Shown here: piece by piece, positions 44,137-52,756 of the stretch
Layout: each line of letters begins with the position of its first letter
Numbering within the stretch: the first letter of the stretch is position 1
Assembly (NCBI RefSeq): GCF_900107995.1
Contig: NZ_FNUM01000002.1
Location: forward strand, 1-64,000
Length of the DNA: 64,000 nt
Direction: 5' to 3'
DNA from: Alcanivorax sp. DSM 26293
GTDB lineage: Bacteria > Pseudomonadota > Gammaproteobacteria > Pseudomonadales > Alcanivoracaceae
Notes under the pieces: generated by a model
Databases searched by the model: none
Told to the model about the DNA's origin: nothing
The model's input: only the letters and a program-made list of their open reading frames with translations
Position numbers and translations under genes: made by a program

Positions 44137-46092
44137 GTGACCAGCGCCCGTAACCATCTTACCGATCTGACGCGCTTTGCGCCGCTTTTGCCGGGCTATC
44201 AGCCCCGTGAGGCGCAGCTGGCCATGGCGGACGCCGTGGATGCGGTCATCGGTACCGGTGGAACCCTGATGGTCGAGGCGGAAACCGGCACCGGTAAAAC
44301 CCTGGCCTACCTGGTGCCGGCCCTGTTGTCGGAGGGGCCAACGCTGGTTTCCACCGGCACCAAGAGTCTCCAGGATCAGCTTTTCTTCAAGGATGTGCCG
44401 CTGGTCAAGAAAGCCCTGGGCCTGCCGCGCAAGGTGGCGCTGTTGAAAGGGCGCGCCAATTATCTGTGCCCCTATCGGATGACCCTGCATCAGGAGGAGG
44501 CGCGCTTTCTGACCCGGGAAACCGCCGAGCAATTGCAAATCGTGGCCCATTGGGCCGGGCGCACCCAAACCGGTGACATTGCCGAGCTGCAACAGATTCC
44601 TGAAGACGCCCCGGTATGGCCCTGGGTCACCAGCACCGCCGATAACTGTCTGGGGACGGACTGCCCCAATTATCAGGAATGCCCGTTGATGAAGGCCCGC
44701 AAGGAAGCCCAGGAGGCGGACCTGGTGGTGGTCAATCATCACCTGTTCTTTGCCGATGCGGCCCTGCGCGGGAATGGTTCGGCCTCGGAGCTGTTACCCA
44801 GCGCCAATACGGTGATCTTTGACGAAGCCCATCAACTGCCGGAAATCGCCGCCGCCTTTTTCGGTGACACACTGAGTACCCGTCAGGTTCAGGAACTGGG
44901 TCGTGACAGCCTGTCCGAAGCCGGACACACCGCCGCCGACCTGGCGCGGCTCAACCAGTTGATCGCGGCGGTGGAGAAGGGCTGCCTGGATCTGCGTCTG
45001 AGTCTGGGGGACGGCGAACGTCGTGAGCCCTGGTCGGAAGTGGCGGAAAAGGACGCGGTCATTGAAGGGGGCGAAACCCTGCTGGCGGCCCTGCGGGATC
45101 TGGAAATGTTTCTGGGGCCCCTGGCCAAGGCCAGCCGTGGCATGGAAGCCTGTGCCCGCCGGGCCAGTGAGCAGGTGGACTGCCTGGCGGCGTACCTGAA
45201 AGGGGAACAGCCCAACCGGGTGTACTGGTTTGAAACCTTCAAACGCACGGTGGTGTTGCACAGTACGCCCCTGTCTGTGGCTGCCCAGCTGCGGGCCCAG
45301 CGTGAGCGCCAGCCATGTAGCTGGGTTTTGACCTCGGCAACGCTCTCCGTGGGCGGTCGTTTTGAACACATCCAGAAACGCCTTGGCATGGACGCGGCGA
45401 CCACCCTGCGGCTGGAAAGCCCGTTTGATTTCAAGCGTCAGGCGGTCTTTTACGCCCCGGAGGGGCTGCCGGCGCCGAATGATCCCGGTTATACCGCAGC
45501 TCTCTGTGACGCCATGGTACCGGTGATCAATGCGGCAAAGGGGCGCACTTTTTTCCTTTTCACCAGTCACCGGGCGCTGCGCGAGGCTGCCCAGTTACTG
45601 CGTCCGCGCCTGGACTACCCGTTGCTGGTGCAGGGGGAGTCCGGGCGGCGGGAGTTGCTGGACAGCTTCCGGGAAAAAGGCAACGCGGTGCTGCTGGGCA
45701 CCAGCAGTTTCTGGGAAGGCATTGATGTCCGCGGCGAGGCCCTCAGCTGCGTGATTATTGATAAACTGCCTTTCGGTTCCCCGGGGGATCCGGTGGCGGC
45801 GGCGCGTATCGAACATATCAATCGCAATGGCGGTAATGCCTTCCGCGATTATCAGCTGCCCCAGGCGGTACTGGCCTTGCGCCAGGGCGCCGGGCGCCTG
45901 ATCCGTGATCCGAAAGATACCGGTCTGCTGGTCGTTGCGGATCCCCGACTGCTGACGCGCAGCTACGGAAAATTATTTGTTAACAGCCTGCCAAACATGA
46001 CCCGCACCCGGAAGCTGGACGTGGTACAACGGTTTTTTGATTACCTGGCCCGGCAACAGCAAGGGCAGGCAACGGAACAGATGGAATCATGA
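44137..46092 (+). CDS. yoaA: YoaA/DinG-family iron-sulfur DNA helicase
   Basis: This 651-residue XPD-like helicase has Walker A AETGTGKT (about residues 48-55), four cysteines for a 4Fe-4S cluster (one near 109 in YLCPYR, then CLGTDCPNYQEC near 171-182), the VVNHHLFF motif, DEAHQ (near 229) and C-terminal motifs SSFWEGIDVRGE and RQGAGRLIRD. YoaA of E. coli is 636 residues, whereas DinG is longer, so YoaA fits best. It unwinds damaged replication intermediates. The start is GTG 44137 with AGGA upstream. tsaB follows with a 4-base overlap. Confidence 0.88.
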   Translation: MTSARNHLTDLTRFAPLLPGYQPREAQLAMADAVDAVIGTGGTLMVEAETGTGKTLAYLVPALLSEGPTLVSTGTKSLQDQLFFKDVPLVKKALGLPRKVALLKGRANYLCPYRMTLHQEEARFLTRETAEQLQIVAHWAGRTQTGDIAELQQIPEDAPVWPWVTSTADNCLGTDCPNYQECPLMKARKEAQEADLVVVNHHLFFADAALRGNGSASELLPSANTVIFDEAHQLPEIAAAFFGDTLSTRQVQELGRDSLSEAGHTAADLARLNQLIAAVEKGCLDLRLSLGDGERREPWSEVAEKDAVIEGGETLLAALRDLEMFLGPLAKASRGMEACARRASEQVDCLAAYLKGEQPNRVYWFETFKRTVVLHSTPLSVAAQLRAQRERQPCSWVLTSATLSVGGRFEHIQKRLGMDAATTLRLESPFDFKRQAVFYAPEGLPAPNDPGYTAALCDAMVPVINAAKGRTFFLFTSHRALREAAQLLRPRLDYPLLVQGESGRRELLDSFREKGNAVLLGTSSFWEGIDVRGEALSCVIIDKLPFGSPGDPVAAARIEHINRNGGNAFRDYQLPQAVLALRQGAGRLIRDPKDTGLLVVADPRLLTRSYGKLFVNSLPNMTRTRKLDVVQRFFDYLARQQQGQATEQMES

Positions 46093-46763
46093 CACGAATT
46101 CTGGCTCTGGAAACCGCCGGCGAGACCTGCTCGGTGGCCATCATGGACGGTGACGAGGTGCTCGAGCATTTTGAGCAGGCCCCCCGTCGTCAGACCGAAA
46201 AAGTGCTGCCCATGGTGGAGGCGCTACTGGCGGAATCGCAACTGACACTGCGCCAACTGGACGGCATTGCCTTTGGCCATGGTCCCGGTGCCTTCACCGG
46301 CGTGCGGGTGGCGGCGGCGGTGACCCAGGGGCTGGCTTTTGCGGCAGACTTGCCGGTGATCGGCATTTCAACCCTGGCCGCCTGTGCCCTCAGTGCTCAG
46401 GACATTTCCCCCCATCGGGATGTGATTGCAGTATTTGACGCGCGTATGGGAGAAATTTATCTGGGTGCCTATGCCTGTGAGGAAGCGGGTGCCCGTGCCT
46501 TGGCCGATGACGGCCTGTTTCACCCGGATACCTTGCCGGCCTTGCCGGAAAAAGACTGGATGATCGTTGGTTCCGGTCTGGTCTATGGTGAGGCGCTGCG
46601 CAAGGCCTATGGCGCAAGTCGCTGTGAGGCTGACGTGCATCCCCATGCGAAAGCGGTAGCACAGCTGGCATTATCGGGTTTCCAGCGCGGGGAAGGGGTG
46701 AGTGCGGAACAGGCACAACCGGTTTATCTTCGCGATCAGGTAATTCAGGGAGCAGTACGATGA
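46089..46763 (+). CDS. tsaB: tRNA t6A synthesis protein TsaB
   Basis: This 224-residue ASKHA-fold protein is a partner of TsaD in making t6A37 in tRNAs that read ANN codons. N-terminal ILALETAGETCSVAIMDG and GHGPGAFTGVRVAAAVTQGLA are diagnostic. It overlaps yoaA by 4 bases and the thioesterase gene by 4 bases, a yeaZ/yoaA linkage also seen in other gammaproteobacteria. Confidence 0.93.
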   Translation: MTRILALETAGETCSVAIMDGDEVLEHFEQAPRRQTEKVLPMVEALLAESQLTLRQLDGIAFGHGPGAFTGVRVAAAVTQGLAFAADLPVIGISTLAACALSAQDISPHRDVIAVFDARMGEIYLGAYACEEAGARALADDGLFHPDTLPALPEKDWMIVGSGLVYGEALRKAYGASRCEADVHPHAKAVAQLALSGFQRGEGVSAEQAQPVYLRDQVIQGAVR

Positions 46764-47194
46764 TCAATTGGGACCTTCCCAATGTGCATGAACTGGCGGT
46801 AACCGTGCCAGCCGAAGCCATTGACGTGATGGGGCATGTGAACAACACCGAATACCTGCGTTTCATGGAAAAAATTGCCTGGGACCATACCGCGTCCCTG
46901 GGGCTGGGCTGGGACCTGTATCAGAAGCTCAACCGGGGCATGGTGGCCCGGCACACGGAAGTGGATTATCTGGCCCCGGCTTTCGAAGGTGAGCACCTGA
47001 AAATCGGCACCTGGATCGTGGAAAACGACCAGCGTATCAGCATCACCCGTCGTTACCAGATCGTTCGCGAATCAGACGGGCGGACCTTGCTGCGCGGTCG
47101 CACCCGTTGGGTGTGCGTGGCACTGGATTCCGGCAAGCCCCGTCGCATGCCCCCGGAATTCCTGCAGGGCTACCAGATTACCGCCAGCGAATAG
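46760..47194 (+). CDS. 4HBT hotdog-fold acyl-CoA thioesterase
   Basis: This 144-residue single hotdog protein has IDVMGHVNNTEYLRFMEKIAWDH near the N-terminus, where the Asp/Asn-x-x-x-H-V-N-N pattern is the 4-hydroxybenzoyl-CoA thioesterase-type active site. It should hydrolyse an acyl-CoA. It is coupled to tsaB by an ATGA overlap, although no pathway link is obvious. A family A repeat follows. Confidence 0.85.
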   Translation: MINWDLPNVHELAVTVPAEAIDVMGHVNNTEYLRFMEKIAWDHTASLGLGWDLYQKLNRGMVARHTEVDYLAPAFEGEHLKIGTWIVENDQRISITRRYQIVRESDGRTLLRGRTRWVCVALDSGKPRRMPPEFLQGYQITASE

Positions 47195-47200
47195 AAAAAC

Positions 47201-47277
47201 GTTACGAGTCACGAGGAGCGAGGTACCAGTCGCGAAAAGCAAACCGGTTTTGATTTTCGCAACTCGCAACTCGTCAC
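47201..47277. repeat. Family A dispersed palindrome
   Basis: Left side GTTACGAGTCACGAGGAGCG and right side CGCAACTCGCAACTCGTCAC. Its core ACCGGTTTTGATTTTCGCAA is shared exactly with the copy at 59128, so the two are recent relatives. Confidence 0.85.
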
Positions 47278-47303
47278 TGAAGTTTCATTAACAAGGACAT
47301 TCC

Positions 47304-48101
47304 ATGGATTGGTTCCAGGCCCTGGTGCTGGCCCTGATACAAGGCCTTACCGAATTTCTTCCCATTTCCAGTTCTGCCCACCTGATTCTGCCGTCTCAGG
47401 TTTTGGGGTGGCCCGATCAGGGGCTGGCATTCGATGTGGCAGTCCACCTGGGCACCTTGATGGCGGTGATGGCCTACTATCGCCGGGATCTGTTTGCCAT
47501 GATCGGCGGTGCCGGCGTGGCTGTGACACAGCGCACCATGAATGAGGATCTGAAGCTGGGTCTACTGGTGGTGCTGGCTACCATCCCGGCAGTGGTATTC
47601 GGTTTTCTTGGTGGCGACTGGATCGAACAGGAGTTGCGTTCCGCGCTGGTCATCGCCATCACCACCCTGGTATTCGGTGCCTTGCTGTGGGCAGCGGATG
47701 CGTTTGGCAAGCGCCAGTTCAGCCTGGTGCGCCTGGGCGTCTTGGGGGCGATCTTTATCGGTCTGGCCCAGGCCTTGGCGCTGATTCCCGGCACCTCGCG
47801 CAGCGGCATTACCATTACCGCGGCGCTGGCACTGGGTTACCGGCGCGAGGATGCCGCCCGTTTCTCCTTCCTGCTGTCCATTCCGGTGATTCTTGGCGCT
47901 GGCCTATTGAAGACAAAGGATCTGATCGAACAGCAGCTGGCGGTGGACTGGGGAATGATGGCCCTGGGCGTGGTAGTCAGTGCGGTGACCGCCTACCTGA
48001 CCATCGTGTTTTTCATTCGCCTGCTTGAGCGTATCGGTATGCTGCCGTTTGTGGTGTATCGCCTGATCCTTGGCGTTGCGCTGCTGGCGTGGCTGGCCTG
48101 A
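47304..48101 (+). CDS. uppP: Undecaprenyl-diphosphatase UppP (BacA)
   Basis: This 265-residue membrane enzyme dephosphorylates undecaprenyl pyrophosphate, recycling the lipid carrier for peptidoglycan and other glycans. Both active-site motifs are present: LTEFLPISSSAHL (about residues 14-26) and IPGTSRSGITI (about 161-171). About eight hydrophobic helices. AAGGACA precedes the ATG. Confidence 0.95.
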   Translation: MDWFQALVLALIQGLTEFLPISSSAHLILPSQVLGWPDQGLAFDVAVHLGTLMAVMAYYRRDLFAMIGGAGVAVTQRTMNEDLKLGLLVVLATIPAVVFGFLGGDWIEQELRSALVIAITTLVFGALLWAADAFGKRQFSLVRLGVLGAIFIGLAQALALIPGTSRSGITITAALALGYRREDAARFSFLLSIPVILGAGLLKTKDLIEQQLAVDWGMMALGVVVSAVTAYLTIVFFIRLLERIGMLPFVVYRLILGVALLAWLA

Positions 48102-48104
48102 TCC

Positions 48105-48827
48105 ATGCCCGGATCGATGCTGGGCCTGTTGCCCGGGTGCCCCGAAGGGCTTCCCGGTACCCCGGTCGAGGAGGCTGGCAGGGCAGAGGAATTGGGTTTG
48201 TCGCTGGTGCTGGGCTGGCACGAAGAGCGCCTGAGCCTGTGGCGACCGGAAGGCCGGGAAACTCCCTTGAGTGTCAGTTTCAATGATGGCAAACAGGGCT
48301 ACCGGCTGACGCCGGAGCGGGTTCGACACGAACGGTTGATCAAGGCACTGGGCAAACCCCGGCAAGAGACTCTCACCGTGCTGGATGCCACTGCCGGTCT
48401 GGGTCGGGATGCAGCCCTGATTGCCATGGCGGGTTTTCCCGTGCTGTTGGCTGAGCGCTCGCCGATACTCCATGCCATGCTGGCGGACGGTTTGCAGCGG
48501 GCGCCCGGGGAGCTGGCTGAAGCCATGCAATTGTTGCCCTGCGCTGATGCTGACACGCACACCTTGCCGCCACTCCATGCGGTCTATCTGGATCCCATGT
48601 TCCCGTCCCGGGACAAAAGTGCCGCCGTTAAAAAAGACCTGCAATGGCTGCAGCAGTTGGCAGCGTACCCGGATCAGCAGGAAGAAACGGCTTTATTGGA
48701 GTGGGCGCTAGGGCTTGACCCGCAACGGGTCGTGGTCAAACGACCCGGCAAGGCAGAGCCGCTGGCAAAACGCCGCCCTCACCACCAGATTGCCGGTAAG
48801 GCTATTCGTTTTGATGTTTATGAGTAA
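48105..48827 (+). CDS. rsmJ: 16S rRNA (guanine1516-N2)-methyltransferase RsmJ
   Basis: This 240-residue SAM-dependent methyltransferase has the SAM-binding VLDATAGLGRDAALIAMAG, the catalytic VYLDPMFPSRDKSA (DPMFP) and a C-terminal VVVKRPGKAEPL, all typical of RsmJ. Three bases separate it from uppP. An internal ATG at 48117 is an alternative start. Confidence 0.92.
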   Translation: MPGSMLGLLPGCPEGLPGTPVEEAGRAEELGLSLVLGWHEERLSLWRPEGRETPLSVSFNDGKQGYRLTPERVRHERLIKALGKPRQETLTVLDATAGLGRDAALIAMAGFPVLLAERSPILHAMLADGLQRAPGELAEAMQLLPCADADTHTLPPLHAVYLDPMFPSRDKSAAVKKDLQWLQQLAAYPDQQEETALLEWALGLDPQRVVVKRPGKAEPLAKRRPHHQIAGKAIRFDVYE

Positions 48828-48897
48828 AATCTCGCCTGACAACACAGGTGCGCAAGGTGCGATAGTCAGACGAGTCATCTTGATTGAGCGGTTAGCG

Positions 48898-48929
48898 GGT
48901 GCAGTTCGCTACGCTCAGTGCACCCTACG
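48898..48929. repeat. Family C half copy
   Basis: GGGTGCAGTTCGCTACGCTC followed by AGTGCACCCTACG matches one arm of the palindrome at 11077, with GCTACGCT in place of GCCTTAGGCT. No second arm is present. Confidence 0.6.
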
Positions 48930-48956
48930 AGCAGAGCGCTGGTCAAAAGGGGAGAG

Positions 48957-49023
48957 GTAGGAGCTTGCCTGCAAGCGAAACGGCGTTGATCGAAAGATTG
49001 CCGCCAGCAGGCTGGCTCCTACG
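48957..49023. repeat. Family B dispersed palindrome, short copy
   Basis: The left arm GTAGGAGCTTGCCTGCAAGC and right arm GCCAGCAGGCTGGCTCCTACGG flank about 25 bases. It lies 14 bases before the 3' end of the leftward plsB gene and could act as its transcription stop. Confidence 0.8.
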
Positions 49024-49036
49024 GTAGCCAACCCCG

Positions 49037-51538
49037 TCAGGCGCTTGCCGGTTTTTCCTCCACCAGGTGCTCAATGTCGGTAACCCGCGTCACCCGTTGA
49101 ATGGCATCGCTGATATCCGGGCTGAGGATACGGCGGGCTTCATCGTCGAGGGATTCCAGCTTGTCATCAAAGACCAGCGCACCGGCACCGTCCGTGGTGA
49201 CCAGTCCGGTGCCGTACAGCTGGCTGATGAAGTTTTTCAGCACTACCTTGTCGAAGAATTCCGGAGAGTTGAATTCGTAGAGCAGCGACAGTCGTTGCGC
49301 GGTCTGGTGCGCCAGTTCCCCCAGCTGCTCGGCAGTGAGCATGCCTGACCCGTATTGGACCAGCAGGCGAATGGTCAGGTAGTAACGCTCCAGTGATGGC
49401 ATTACCGTCTGGCCGAGATGATCCAGCATGTCGGATTCGTGGGTGTGGATAGGGGCACCGTGCAGACAGTTATCCTCACGGCTGATCAATTGCTCGGCTT
49501 CCAGCACATCCACAGTCTTGCTGACTGCCTGGGACAGGTCATCGCCATCCTGCCAATGGAGATAGTATTCATTGCGCAGGAAGGGGTAGAGCAGGTGGAC
49601 CATGCTTTGCAGGGTGTCCATGCTGATGGAGCGGGCGTTCATCACCAGGGAACAAATCAGACCGGGAAGAATGAACAGGTGCAGGCTGTTGTTGCGCACA
49701 TAGGCCATCTGCAGGGCCGTTTTTTCATCGGTGGTGACCACGTCTCCCAGCTTGTGCTCGATGCGCTCCAGGAATTCGTTGTCGAGACCATACTGGATGA
49801 TGGCAGAGGCATCGTCCGTGGCGATGGAGGCGCTGTCGCTGTAGGGCGCCTGCTTCAGCAGGGCGATGTACAGATTCAGCTGCTGGCGTAACTGGGCCAC
49901 ATCCATGGTGTGCTTGGGGGACGCCAGCAGGGCCAGGCTGAGCAGGTTGATCGGGTTGGCCACTGCCGCCGCATTGATGGATTCCACCACTTCCTGCCCC
50001 AGCTCATTGACCACATGCTTGAACCAGGCGGGGTTTTCACTGGCGGCCAGATCCTCGCTACGCCAGGCACCATGGTGTTGATCCAGAAAATCCACCAGCT
50101 TGATGGGTTCGCCGAAATTCACATGCACCTGGCCGAAATGACTGCGCAGCACCGACAGGGACTTCATCAGCCCGCCAACGGATTCCTTCTGCTTTTTCTT
50201 GCCATGCAGCTCGCCGATATAGGAGCCGGACTCGATAACTTTTTCGTAGCCCACATAGACGGGAACAAAGGCAATGGGTTTGCGTGCATCGCGCAGGAAG
50301 CTGCGCAGGGTCATGGCCAGCATGCCGGTGCGGGGTTTGAGCATCCGGCCGCTGCGACTGCGACCGCCCTCCACGAAGTACTCAATGGAGTAGCCGCGCA
50401 CGGTGATGGTATGCAGGTATTCGCTGAACACCGTGGCGTAAAGGGGGTTGTCCCGGAAGCTGCGGCGCATGAAAAAGGCGCCGCCACGGCGGAGAATGGT
50501 GCCAACAATGGGCATGTTCAGATTGATGCCAGCGGCAATGTGTGGCGGCACCAGGCCGTTCCGGAACACCACGAAGGATAACAAAAGGTAGTCAATGTGG
50601 CTGCGGTGGCAGGGCACATAGATCACTTCATGATCCCCGGCGACCTTGGTCAGGTTGTCCATATTGTACAGCCTGACCCCGCCATACAGCCGGTTCCAGA
50701 CCCAGTTCAGGAACAGCTCAAGGAACCGGATGACGGTATGGGAGTAATCTGCCGCGATTTCCATGGCATAGCGCCGGGCTTTGGCTTCCACCTTCTCGAC
50801 GCTGGTTTCCTGACGCTCAGCCTCGGCACGGATAGCTTCCTGTACCGGAATGGATTCCACCACGGTATTGGTGAGAGTGCGCCGGTGTGACAGGTCCGGC
50901 CCAATGGCGGCCTCCTGCTGTCGGCGGAAATGCACGCGCAGGATACGGGAAGCCTTGCGGACGGTCTGTTCATCCGTGGGGCACTGGTCTACCAGGGTGC
51001 GCAGGGACATGGGCTTGCTGAAATGGACGTACAGCTGTCGGCCCTGGGTGACGATAATAAAGAACTTCTTGATAAAACCTGCCGGCGACCAGTTGTCGGA
51101 AAACAGGATGCGCCACATGGAGCTTTCCTTTTCCGGACGACGACCCCAGAACACGGAGACCGGGACCAGCTGCACATCGGCTTCCGGGTTGGCGCGCAGT
51201 GCGCTGACCAGTTTTTCCAGCCGGGGCGGTGAGACCGGGGTGCGCTGCCGGCCATTGCTGAATTTGCGACGGTAAAGCTGGAAGTAACTGTGGCTCAGGT
51301 GGCTCTTGCCCAGCGTCAGGCCATGCAGGGCGGAAGCCAGGCCCAGCTGTCGAGCGGATTGATCGGCTGCGGCGGCGTCGGCGGCAGAGCGATCGCGCAG
51401 CACATAGACCACCGGAGTATTCGGGGCAAGCTGCAGTTCGTCGGGGTTGGAAGGCAATGCGTTAGCACGTGTGCACAAACGCAGAAAAATGCGGATCAGG
51501 AAAAAGCCCAGGCGATCCAGGCCAAGCCAAGGTGTCAT
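49037..51538 (-). CDS. plsB: Glycerol-3-phosphate 1-O-acyltransferase PlsB
   Basis: This 833-residue inner-membrane enzyme makes lysophosphatidic acid from glycerol-3-phosphate and acyl-ACP/CoA. The motifs HRSHIDYLLLS (HX4D), GAFFMRRSFRDN and FVEGGRSRSGRM are conserved in order in the middle (about residues 310-400). Length is close to E. coli PlsB (807). It opens glycerolipid synthesis, later steps of which use PlsC-type enzymes. Confidence 0.95.
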   Translation of the reverse strand: MTPWLGLDRLGFFLIRIFLRLCTRANALPSNPDELQLAPNTPVVYVLRDRSAADAAAADQSARQLGLASALHGLTLGKSHLSHSYFQLYRRKFSNGRQRTPVSPPRLEKLVSALRANPEADVQLVPVSVFWGRRPEKESSMWRILFSDNWSPAGFIKKFFIIVTQGRQLYVHFSKPMSLRTLVDQCPTDEQTVRKASRILRVHFRRQQEAAIGPDLSHRRTLTNTVVESIPVQEAIRAEAERQETSVEKVEAKARRYAMEIAADYSHTVIRFLELFLNWVWNRLYGGVRLYNMDNLTKVAGDHEVIYVPCHRSHIDYLLLSFVVFRNGLVPPHIAAGINLNMPIVGTILRRGGAFFMRRSFRDNPLYATVFSEYLHTITVRGYSIEYFVEGGRSRSGRMLKPRTGMLAMTLRSFLRDARKPIAFVPVYVGYEKVIESGSYIGELHGKKKQKESVGGLMKSLSVLRSHFGQVHVNFGEPIKLVDFLDQHHGAWRSEDLAASENPAWFKHVVNELGQEVVESINAAAVANPINLLSLALLASPKHTMDVAQLRQQLNLYIALLKQAPYSDSASIATDDASAIIQYGLDNEFLERIEHKLGDVVTTDEKTALQMAYVRNNSLHLFILPGLICSLVMNARSISMDTLQSMVHLLYPFLRNEYYLHWQDGDDLSQAVSKTVDVLEAEQLISREDNCLHGAPIHTHESDMLDHLGQTVMPSLERYYLTIRLLVQYGSGMLTAEQLGELAHQTAQRLSLLYEFNSPEFFDKVVLKNFISQLYGTGLVTTDGAGALVFDDKLESLDDEARRILSPDISDAIQRVTRVTDIEHLVEEKPASA

Positions 51539-51727
51539 AGTCGGATTCAGTTAACCAATGTGGACCAAGTGTAGCGAAAGGCCCGGGCAGGGAACACCAG
51601 CGCATATTTCAATTTGTTTCAGAATTGCGTCCGAAATCTTGTACGTATGTTCCTGATATTCACGGGAACCCGCCTTTGAGCCCTGCTACACTGGGTGTGA
51701 GAGATGACCAGGACTAAGGAGTGACAG

Positions 51728-52597
51728 GTGTCGACACCGCAAACGGGGATTTTTGATCGTAGTTATCAGCATCATCTGTTCTTCGAATTTTGCCTCAGCA
51801 GTGGCCAGGACATACAGGCGGTGAAAGCCGCACTGGGCCAGCTTAATGCGCTCAAAAGCGGGAAGACGCCGGTGTTGATGGCGTTTGGCCCGGCCCTCTG
51901 GGAGCAGCTGGATAGCCGGTTCACCTTCCCGCCGTTTTCCCTGGAGGGGCATGTGCCGGCCACCCAGGGCGATCTGTGGATCTGGGTTCAGGCGAAAGAG
52001 CGGGGAGACCTGTTCGACACCGGCATGCAGGTCCGGGATGCGGTGGGGGAGTTGTTCTCCACGCAACTGGAATTAAACAGTTTTGTCTATCACGACATGC
52101 GTGATCTGACCGGGTTTGTGGATGGCATTGGCAATCCCACCGGAGACAAGGCAGAAAAGGCCGCCTTCATTGCTGAGCCCCATCCTGGCGCAGGCGGCAG
52201 CTGGGTGCTGAGCCAGAAATGGGTCCATGATCTGAAATCATTCAATCAGCTGCCGGTGAACGAGCAGGAAAACGTGTTTGGCCGTACCAAGGAAGATGCG
52301 GTGGAGTTCGATGAAGAGCGTATGCCGCCGGATTCTCATGTGGGCCGCACCGACGTGGATCGGGATGGCGTTCCCCAGAAAATGTGGCGCCGTTCTGTCC
52401 CCTACGGTGACAGCACCGAACACGGCCTGTATTTCCTGGCGTTCTGCTGCGAACTGGACCGCTATGACTATCTGCTACGCCGGATGTATGGCATCGCCGA
52501 CGACACCGTCAAAGACCGCCTGCTGAACTATACCCGCCCGGTAATGGGCTCATGGTGGTACGCGCCGGATCAGGAGTGGCTTGATAAGATCAGTTGA
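51728..52597 (+). CDS. DyP-type haem peroxidase
   Basis: This 289-residue peroxidase has the GXXDG motif as GFVDGIGNPTGD (about residues 130-141), the proximal haem His in DSHVGRTD (near 202) and the distal Arg in WRRSVPYGD. It lacks an export signal, in line with cytoplasmic or encapsulin-loaded DyPs. The start is GTG 51728 with AAGGAG 7 bases upstream. Its stop codon TGA lies inside a D-type palindrome. Confidence 0.92.
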   Translation: MSTPQTGIFDRSYQHHLFFEFCLSSGQDIQAVKAALGQLNALKSGKTPVLMAFGPALWEQLDSRFTFPPFSLEGHVPATQGDLWIWVQAKERGDLFDTGMQVRDAVGELFSTQLELNSFVYHDMRDLTGFVDGIGNPTGDKAEKAAFIAEPHPGAGGSWVLSQKWVHDLKSFNQLPVNEQENVFGRTKEDAVEFDEERMPPDSHVGRTDVDRDGVPQKMWRRSVPYGDSTEHGLYFLAFCCELDRYDYLLRRMYGIADDTVKDRLLNYTRPVMGSWWYAPDQEWLDKIS

Positions 52598-52752
52598 CAG
52601 TTGATAGTGGACAGTTGACAGCGTCGCGAGGAACAACTGTTTTGACCTGAAACGCAAGAGGCCGCGCCCGTATACCGGGCGCGGCCTCTTGCGTTTCAGT
52701 AACAGACAATCTGGATCGCGCAGCTGTCAACTTTCAACTGCTAACTGTCAAC
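52593..52752. repeat. Family D nested palindrome
   Basis: Outer arms 52593-52622 and 52723-52752 (GTTGACAGTT... and ...AACTGTCAAC) match at 25 of 30 positions. Inside lies a perfect 23-base stem, 52648-52670 with 52676-52698, with loop TATAC. It lies between two convergent genes and includes the DyP stop codon. The inner stem may end transcription but has no T-run. Confidence 0.9.
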
Positions 52753-52756
52753 TTAT

